DNA of 51,937 nucleotides from Rhodoferax sp. (GTDB lineage: Bacteria > Pseudomonadota > Gammaproteobacteria > Burkholderiales > Burkholderiaceae_C): NCBI GenBank assembly GCA_030645355.1, contig JAUSNJ010000078.1:1-51937 (forward strand). Direction: 5' to 3'. The notes beneath the pieces are model-generated. The model worked only from the letters and a program-made list of their open reading frames with translations. It was not told the origin of the DNA and did no database searches. Made by a program: the position numbers and the translations under genes. This document shows, piece by piece, positions 46,433 to 51,937 of the stretch (its first letter is position 1; the number at the start of each line of letters is the position of its first letter).

Positions 46433-46849
46433 TCAATACACCCACCAACCGATGGCAAGGCACACCGTACCTGCGGCAATGCCGAGGGCGGGAATGTAAA
46501 ACCAATAACGGACGGCAAGCCAGAGGTAGAGCGCCCCAATCGCCACCGGCAGCAGCAGCGCGGCCTTGGGCAAGGCCAGCGCGTCCAGTGACAGACCGAC
46601 GGCAATGCACCCGAAAGCAAACATCACGGCGCCCAGACTGTGGCTAAAGTTGAACCCCACCCAGGCTCGCCACATGGTCGTGCCACCCCCTGCGAGGCGC
46701 ACACCGGAGGCGGACATGGCTTCAATCAGCGCCGGATTGTCTGGCACCAGACGTCGCGGACGCGCGATATCGGTGTACGTGTAGAGCGCATGCAAGAGGC
46801 CGAGAAAGCCAAACAGCGATCCCCCGATGATGAACAAGATGGATGTCAT
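46433..46849 (-). CDS. Small integral membrane protein of unknown function
   Basis: 138 residues from the ATG at 46849, ten bases after AGGAG. Four membrane segments (SILFIIGGSLFGFLGLLHAL; SHSLGAVMFAFGCIAVGL; ALLLPVAIGALYLWLAVRYW; ALGIAAGTVCLAIGWWVY). Small hydrophobic proteins of this look occur widely in proteobacteria without known function. Just upstream of the TfoX-like gene. Confidence 0.75.
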   Translation of the reverse strand: MTSILFIIGGSLFGFLGLLHALYTYTDIARPRRLVPDNPALIEAMSASGVRLAGGGTTMWRAWVGFNFSHSLGAVMFAFGCIAVGLSLDALALPKAALLLPVAIGALYLWLAVRYWFYIPALGIAAGTVCLAIGWWVY

Positions 46850-47227
46850 GACCACGGTCTCCTTTTTGCCTCACGCGCGGGTTGCGACAACTTCAAGATA
46901 GTGCGCTTCGGCCGGGATTGTGCCATCGCTGGCCTGCTTGTGTCGTGCCCAATGATGCTCCAGGACTCGACGGTGGCTGACTCTTAAGTGCCCATAACCG
47001 TCAACCACGATTTGGGGCAGCGGTCATTGAAGCTGGTGCCAAGAAGTCAGAAAGCTGACATTCGTGAACGCGGCGTAATTTCAGGTCACTGTTCGGCTCT
47101 TGTGCAGCGATAGCGGTCGGTCGGGTGCGTGGTCGCAGTGGGCTATAGTTCTCAACGACTTACCCCTTTGCACATTCGTTAGATCCCGAAAAAGCCCCTT
47201 GCCCAAACCAAACATCAGTGAAAAAAC
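46850..47227. other. Gene-free stretch before the putative defence segment
   Basis: About 380 bases. No gene recognised. A possible -10 box TATAGT at 47144-47149 may serve the downstream gene, without a clear -35. Composition shifts from GC-rich to more AT-rich across this stretch. Confidence 0.5.
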
Positions 47228-48655
47228 ATGAGTAACATCGTTCCAAAATCTCCAATGCAGCTGGTTGATCCCCAAGCGCAGATCATCGTCGATTTCCTCA
47301 AGAACATCGGCCTACCTCACGACAACATCATTGCCACACAAGATCAGAGAGCAATCATCGGTCAGAACCTGCCTGCGTACATTGAGTCACTTCCTGCTCA
47401 CGTTAAGCAAGGCGCTCGCTATCTGTCGAAGTTCGTCGTCGGAGCCGGTGTCGGGCTTTTTGACTATTCATTGAACGCGATTTGGAATGAAGTTGTTCTA
47501 GATCTCCACAAGAAGGCAATTGCATACGGCCTGGACATCTTCTACGACGCAGCAATTGGGGGAAAGGCGCGGGAGTTTTATCAAACCGAGGACGATCTTC
47601 GGTCTGTCAAGGACTCCGTTCTACTGGACACATGTCGGAAGCTCGAACTCATTAGCGACACAACGCACAAAAAGCTCAAGCACATTCTGGACATGCGCAA
47701 CGACATCGGAATCTCGCATCCGACGAACTACACAATCAATGCGTTTGAGTTGCTTGGCTGGCTTACGACCTGTATCCAGGATGTTCTGAACGACAGGCCA
47801 ACTGAGGCTGCGCTACAGGTGCAAGCCTTCATCTTGAACCTCAAGACGTACACCCAGCCTCTCGATCCTGCAAACCTTTCGTCCATCTCAGCCAAGATCG
47901 GCGCTCTTGCGTCGCATCACTGCGGCAACGTGCTACGCACGATGTTCGGAATCTATGTGTCCACGGATACCGACCCACAGGTAAGAAAAAACATCTCCCT
48001 ACTGGCCGTCGCCGTCTGGAAGGCTAGCGGCGATGATATGAAGTACAGATTGGGTCTGACACTCGAAGGCTACAACACCAACCTGTATCGCGATAAGTAC
48101 GAACTCGGGGAACAATTCTTTCAGTCGGTCTCCGGAAACGCCTTTCGGTCAAATTCAGAACGCGCGATCATCGTAGACGGGTTGATAGATCAGTTGCTTG
48201 AGAAGCACAACGGCTGGGATAACTTTGCCCACGAAGCGCCGGTCGCAGATAGCATTTCTTCATACATTGGTGGGCAGCAGGACATCCTCCAGAACTTTGC
48301 ACCGAAGTTCATCAAAGTTGTGTTGATATGCCGAATAGGGCGTGGCCTCTCGTATTGCAGCGGCGTATCGCCCCGAGGCCGTGTGTACTACGACCGACTC
48401 ATAGGTCTACTGGGTGACCAGTTCGCACCTGCAGCGCTGACTGCACTTACGTCGTACGAGATTCAAGCACAGCTTGAACGCGAGATTTGTCGCCAGCAGG
48501 CTTGCTTGGCCCTTGGTGTTCTGAAGGCTGGCGTGGTGAATCAACGGCTGCAGGAATGCATCGACTTCCTATTGGCGAATTTGCCGACGACAGGCAAAGT
48601 AGTTTTTGATACCAGATTCAAGACACTTTCAGCAGGCTACATCGCGTGGTCGTGA
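47228..48655 (+). CDS. Unrecognised protein with a HEPN-like RNase motif
   Basis: 475 residues, not assigned to a named family. Residues about 60-200 are predicted mostly helical and contain HILDMRNDIGISHPTNYTIN, where Arg157-Asn158-Asp159 and His164 fit the R-(N/D)-x4-6-H motif of HEPN ribonucleases. The rest is helical with no membrane segment. Codon use is less GC-rich than the rest of the window, in line with the next gene. HEPN toxins are common in phage defence; since the next gene is an RloC-like nuclease, a defence role is likely but not shown. Confidence 0.6.
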   Translation: MSNIVPKSPMQLVDPQAQIIVDFLKNIGLPHDNIIATQDQRAIIGQNLPAYIESLPAHVKQGARYLSKFVVGAGVGLFDYSLNAIWNEVVLDLHKKAIAYGLDIFYDAAIGGKAREFYQTEDDLRSVKDSVLLDTCRKLELISDTTHKKLKHILDMRNDIGISHPTNYTINAFELLGWLTTCIQDVLNDRPTEAALQVQAFILNLKTYTQPLDPANLSSISAKIGALASHHCGNVLRTMFGIYVSTDTDPQVRKNISLLAVAVWKASGDDMKYRLGLTLEGYNTNLYRDKYELGEQFFQSVSGNAFRSNSERAIIVDGLIDQLLEKHNGWDNFAHEAPVADSISSYIGGQQDILQNFAPKFIKVVLICRIGRGLSYCSGVSPRGRVYYDRLIGLLGDQFAPAALTALTSYEIQAQLEREICRQQACLALGVLKAGVVNQRLQECIDFLLANLPTTGKVVFDTRFKTLSAGYIAWS

Positions 48656-49062
48656 TCTAACCCCTCATGTTAAATGTTAAAAATGCATATTGAGCGGCTG
48701 CTTTGGAGCGTGGCGTACGACCGCTGCCAGTCTGAAAGAGCCACAGGCTCGTGTGCTGGGCAATTTCCCGGATGGCAGACAGGTTTAGGCCTTGAAAGCG
48801 GGTAGTCACTTGGCCGATCTGCCTTCCACATACCTGCCGTTCACTTAAGCTACTCTGAGAACCCGCTGAAGACCTATATCGATCAGCCACCTTACCGCAA
48901 TACCTCATCCAAACCGGCCGTTCTGCGGTGCCTTGGACGGTCGGCAAAGTCGCTATCAAGACAACATCTTGGATACACTCCCGCTCTGCCCCCAGTTTCT
49001 TGTAGACTGTGGAAAAAAACTTCTGCAAGCAGCCAAGAGGCCACCAAGGGAGGAACAGATCA
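48656..49062. other. Gene-free stretch between the two putative defence genes
   Basis: About 400 bases with scattered stops in all frames and no recognised gene or repeat; it looks like decayed sequence. The last 60 bases hold GGGAGG (49048-49053), the ribosome site of the following gene, and TTGTAGACT (48999) as a weak -10-like element. Confidence 0.5.
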
Positions 49063-51489
49063 GTGATCAATCAGATAGACATCGCAAGCTTTGGGAGCTT
49101 TTCCGGGCTGGATTGGAAGAAGACCGTTCGGGACAACGGCAAAAATGTCAAGACATTCCAGCGTCTGAATATCCTCTACGGGCGCAACTACTCTGGAAAG
49201 ACAACCCTCTCGCGCGTCTTTCGTGCGCTGGAGACTCGCAACTTCCCCCTCAACTACGTCAACCCCTCGTTCACCGTCTACGGCGAGAAGGGCAATGTCA
49301 CCCAAGCAGGATTACTGACTCACAACTATGACGTTCGGGTCTACAACCACGACTTCGTAACTGACAACCTGAGCTTTCTGGTCAATCAACAGATTGGCAG
49401 CGAGATCAAGACCTTCGCCATCGTCGGTGAGCAAAATAAGGAAATTGATGATGCCATCGCGCTCATCGAAGTTAAGCTTGGAGGTGTCGAAGGCAAGACT
49501 GGCCTTCGCTTTGACCTTGAGGCCAAGAGAAAAGAGCGCGATCGCACCAAGACCAATCACAGCACCGCGTCCAATGCACTGGAAGACAAGCTGCGCTCGC
49601 ATGCCGCTGACAAGATCAAAAAGAACCGCCAGTACGGCATGCCTGTCTACACCATCGAACACATCAGACGCGACATTGCCGCCACCAAGAAGCCTGGCTT
49701 CGTTGCTCTAACGCTTGAGGAGCAGCCTGGCAAGCTTGCGCTGCTCAAGCAAGAAGCTCTGCCAGATATCACCGGCACGCTTACCATTGCCCTTCAGTTT
49801 GACTCCTTGAAGGACTCAGCCGAGCCACTTCTATCCAAGGAGATTACGCCAACTAAGCCCATTCAAGAACTGCTCAACGACAGCGTTTTGCAGCTCTGGG
49901 TCAAGCAAGGTATCGGCCACCACCGTGACAAACGCGACACCTGTGCCTTCTGTCGCCAGAGCTTGCCCCATGACATTTGGCAGACGTTGGACCAGCACTT
50001 CAGCAAAGAGTCGGGTGATCTTGAAATGGCCTTGGACAATGTCATCACGTCAGTCAAGGACGAGATTGCGGCCATTGCTGGCTTCGTCTCCTTGAGAGGC
50101 GATCAGTTCTACATGGAGGAACGCTCTGCTTTTGACACGAGCAGCAAAGCACTTGCCGAGGCATTGGGCATCTACAAGAAAGACTTGGAAGCGCTCAAGA
50201 AGTCGCTGGAAACCCGCAAGATCAACCTGTTCCAGTCTGTTGCGCTGAAGCCGTCACTGCACGACCCAAAAGAAGTTCAGAAACACGTAAACGCCATCAA
50301 TGTTTTGATTGCCACAAACAACGGCAAGACAAAGACGCTGGAAAAAGATAAGACTGCCGCCAGGGACGCGCTTCGCTTGGCTGACGTGTTCGCGTTTGCA
50401 GACGCGATCACCTACGACACGGAACTTGTCCGCATAGTTACCTTAAAAACCGGGGCCGACACGGCAGGCAAGACTTATACGGACGTGGAAAAAGATATCC
50501 GTGATGCCGAGGCAGAAATCCAAACCTTAAAAGCAAAGCAGAAGGACGAGCGCAAGGGTGCCGAACGGGTCAACTCGCTGCTCAGCAACTTCTTTGGCCA
50601 TGACAGCATCAAGCTTGAAGCCAGAGACGGGGCCGACAAAGCAACGGTCAAGTTTGAGATCACAAGAAACGGCAAGTCTGCCTACAACCTCAGCGAAGGC
50701 GAATGCAGCTTGATTGCCTTTTGCTACTTCATCGCGAAGCTGGATGCCCCAGAGAGCAAAGGCAGAGAACTGATCATTTATATTGACGATCCGATCTCAA
50801 GTCTGGACGGCAACCATATCTTCTTCATGTTCAGCTTGATTGAAAGCTTGATTGCCAAGCCTATCAAGAATGCTGATGGATCCAATGCATATCGCTATAA
50901 GCAGCTTTTTATCTCGACCCACAACTTGGATTTTTTGAAATATCTCAAGCGCCTGTCCATTCCGAAAAAGAAGATTCCGGCGGGTGAAGGTAAGACCAAG
51001 AGTGTTGATGATCACGAGCATTTCATGATTGAGCGAAACGGCGCATCAAGCAACATCTTGCTCATGCCGTCCTACCTAAAAGACTACGTCACCGAATTTC
51101 ATTACCTCTTCCATCAGATATACAAATGCAAGGATCAAGCTGCCGCTCAGATTTGCCATGAGCCATTCTTCGGCTTTGGCAACAATTTGCGCAAGTTTCT
51201 TGAGGCATTTTTGTTCTTCAAGTACCCCTATCATGACGACAGAAACGACACCTATGAACGAATTAAAAAGTTCTTCGGGGAAGAGGAAGACACAGCTATT
51301 GCGCTGGTGAATCGTCTTAACAATGAATTCTCTCATCTTGAAGCCGTGCCCGACCGTGGATTCAAGCCAGTGGAGATTCCTGAGATCGCTAAGGTAGCCA
51401 ACTTCGTGTTGGACAAGATATATGCCGCCGATTCTGCTCAATATAACGCTCTGTTGAAGAGCATTGGGGAGCCTGAACGGACCCATTAA
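49063..51489 (+). CDS. RloC/PrrC-like ATPase anticodon nuclease (AAA_13 family)
   Basis: 808 residues from the GTG at 49063, nine bases after GGGAGG; the frame from 49009 adds 18 atypical residues. Order: ABC-type ATPase with Walker A GRNYSGKTT (residues 40-48); a coiled coil interrupted by CAFC (Cys294, Cys297), the zinc-hook position of RloC; a second coiled coil; signature LSEGE (543); Walker B LIIYIDDP (575-576); H-loop STHN (620). The C-terminal domain has NLRKFLEAFL (Arg710, Glu714) and EFSHLE (His758). R-x3-E followed by His resembles the Arg-Glu-His triad of the PrrC anticodon nuclease. The family cuts tRNA anticodons when phage infection is sensed. No restriction-modification genes accompany it here. 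Confidence 0.82.
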   Translation: MINQIDIASFGSFSGLDWKKTVRDNGKNVKTFQRLNILYGRNYSGKTTLSRVFRALETRNFPLNYVNPSFTVYGEKGNVTQAGLLTHNYDVRVYNHDFVTDNLSFLVNQQIGSEIKTFAIVGEQNKEIDDAIALIEVKLGGVEGKTGLRFDLEAKRKERDRTKTNHSTASNALEDKLRSHAADKIKKNRQYGMPVYTIEHIRRDIAATKKPGFVALTLEEQPGKLALLKQEALPDITGTLTIALQFDSLKDSAEPLLSKEITPTKPIQELLNDSVLQLWVKQGIGHHRDKRDTCAFCRQSLPHDIWQTLDQHFSKESGDLEMALDNVITSVKDEIAAIAGFVSLRGDQFYMEERSAFDTSSKALAEALGIYKKDLEALKKSLETRKINLFQSVALKPSLHDPKEVQKHVNAINVLIATNNGKTKTLEKDKTAARDALRLADVFAFADAITYDTELVRIVTLKTGADTAGKTYTDVEKDIRDAEAEIQTLKAKQKDERKGAERVNSLLSNFFGHDSIKLEARDGADKATVKFEITRNGKSAYNLSEGECSLIAFCYFIAKLDAPESKGRELIIYIDDPISSLDGNHIFFMFSLIESLIAKPIKNADGSNAYRYKQLFISTHNLDFLKYLKRLSIPKKKIPAGEGKTKSVDDHEHFMIERNGASSNILLMPSYLKDYVTEFHYLFHQIYKCKDQAAAQICHEPFFGFGNNLRKFLEAFLFFKYPYHDDRNDTYERIKKFFGEEEDTAIALVNRLNNEFSHLEAVPDRGFKPVEIPEIAKVANFVLDKIYAADSAQYNALLKSIGEPERTH

Positions 51490-51895
51490 AAACCAAAGGG
51501 ACTTGAAGCCCATTTTTCATCTGCGCTTGTTTCCATTCAAGCATTCGCCCACAGCTTTGCCCCGATATATTTGATCGGCTCCTGGAATCCAGTAGCCAAA
51601 TGTCGTTGAGCGCTGGACTTCTCGGAACCGGGCGTTGGTGTCCGTCAGCTCCCGCTGCACAGGAGCCGACCATGCCGACTTTCTGATTTTTCGTGGTGGA
51701 TGACTGCTTTGGGAAAATTGGCTCAGCGAATGGCCGATTAAGAGCACTGATTCCCAATGGCAGCTCCTGGTCGCTATGGAGAGCTTTGCATAGTGTCCAC
51801 TATGTGCAGGTCGTAACTATATGCAGATGGCCCGGCGCGGATAGCGCCGGCCCCACGACGGCCTGGGGATCGGGGCCGGCAAAGTCTGCGCATAG
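51490..51895. other. Gene-free stretch with palindromes at the right end
   Basis: About 400 bases with no convincing gene; open frames on the minus strand are short and unlike known proteins. The right end holds the palindromes described separately, which look like the end of a mobile element. Confidence 0.5.
51789..51804. repeat. 16-bp palindrome
   Basis: CATAGTG-TC-CACTATG, perfect 7-2-7 symmetry. The CATAGT half recurs in the inverted repeat next to it, as recombinase half-sites often do. Confidence 0.5.
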
Positions 51896-51899
51896 TTAC
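51813..51899. repeat. Nested inverted repeats at the end of a possible mobile element
   Basis: Outer arms GTAACTATATGCAGA (51813-51827) and TCTGCGCATAGTTAC (51885-51899), 13 of 15 paired. Inner arms GCCGGCCCC (51846-51854) and GGGGCCGGC (51872-51880), perfect. The right outer arm overlaps the stop codon of the partial minus-strand gene. Confidence 0.6.
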
Positions 51900-51937
51900 A
51901 GCGTTTGCAGGAACCGCATGAGCGAGTCCGGCGCCTG
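51896..51937 (-). CDS. C-terminus of a minus-strand gene, partial
   Basis: Only the last 13 codons are visible, reading QAPDSLMRFLQTL and TAA, with the frame entering from the right edge. Too short to identify. The inverted repeats overlapping its 3' end would suit a tyrosine-recombinase or transposase gene; that is inference. Confidence 0.4.
   Translation of the reverse strand, partial: QAPDSLMRFLQTL

Noticed and set aside
51389..51757. Minus-strand frame across the end of the RloC-like gene as a gene
   Set aside because: Largely antisense to the RloC-like gene and spacer; no recognisable domain or ribosome site.

Overview
The window looks like chromosome of a betaproteobacterium of the order Burkholderiales, most likely a Comamonadaceae member close to Rhodoferax or Polaromonas. 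The evidence is the high GC, dense ATGA-coupled operons, a glucokinase fused to an RpiR/HexR-type regulator, and a short dispersed repeat present four times. No tRNA, rRNA or CRISPR array was found.

Layout. 1-5.6 kb: 3' part of a Tat-exported molybdopterin oxidoreductase (minus), a wax ester synthase/DGAT (minus) and a secreted cyanophycinase-like protein (plus). 5.6-32.7 kb: a large alpha-glucan (starch/maltodextrin) locus. On the minus strand lie two glucokinases (the second a Glk-RpiR fusion), maltodextrin phosphorylase, 4-alpha-glucanotransferase and a secreted GH13 amylase. Facing it on the plus strand is a TonB-dependent receptor, a flavin-dependent halogenase with intact catalytic Lys79, and an S9-peptidase-like protein that has lost its catalytic His. 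Converging from the right is an eight-gene minus-strand operon: malK, malE, malF, malG, a GH13 glycosidase fused to an endonuclease/exonuclease/phosphatase domain, a second GH13 amylase, an esterase and a 2OG-Fe(II) oxygenase-like protein. Copies of a 6-3-6 near-palindrome (consensus TGTAGT-n3-ACTACA) lie upstream of malP, glk, the receptor and malK. At malK one copy covers the -35 box of a good sigma70 promoter, which suggests one repressor, plausibly the Glk-RpiR protein, ties the locus together.

32.7-46 kb: a MATE exporter divergent from malK; a PEP-CTERM protein lying between two copies of a 38-bp palindromic repeat; an isochorismatase-like hydrolase followed by an SDR-fold protein with both diagnostic motifs of halohydrin dehalogenases; a small membrane protein; succinyl-CoA:3-ketoacid CoA-transferase (scoAB) divergent from a PAS-LuxR regulator; and a TetR-controlled RND efflux operon (TetR, NodT-type outer-membrane factor, adaptor, pump) with a perfect 16-bp palindrome at its promoter.

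46-52 kb: small genes (TfoX C-terminal-domain protein, membrane protein), then an AT-richer, probably acquired segment with a HEPN-motif protein and an RloC/PrrC-like ATPase-anticodon nuclease (probable phage defence). It ends in nested inverted repeats and the last codons of an unidentified minus-strand gene that may belong to a mobile element.

How it fits together: alpha-glucans are probably trimmed outside or in the periplasm by three GH13 enzymes, cross the outer membrane through the TonB receptor and the inner membrane through MalEFGK, and are broken down by MalP/MalQ to glucose-1-phosphate and glucose for the glucokinases. Why a halogenase, an EEP-domain amylase, a degenerate peptidase and an oxygenase are built into this regulon is the most interesting open question here.
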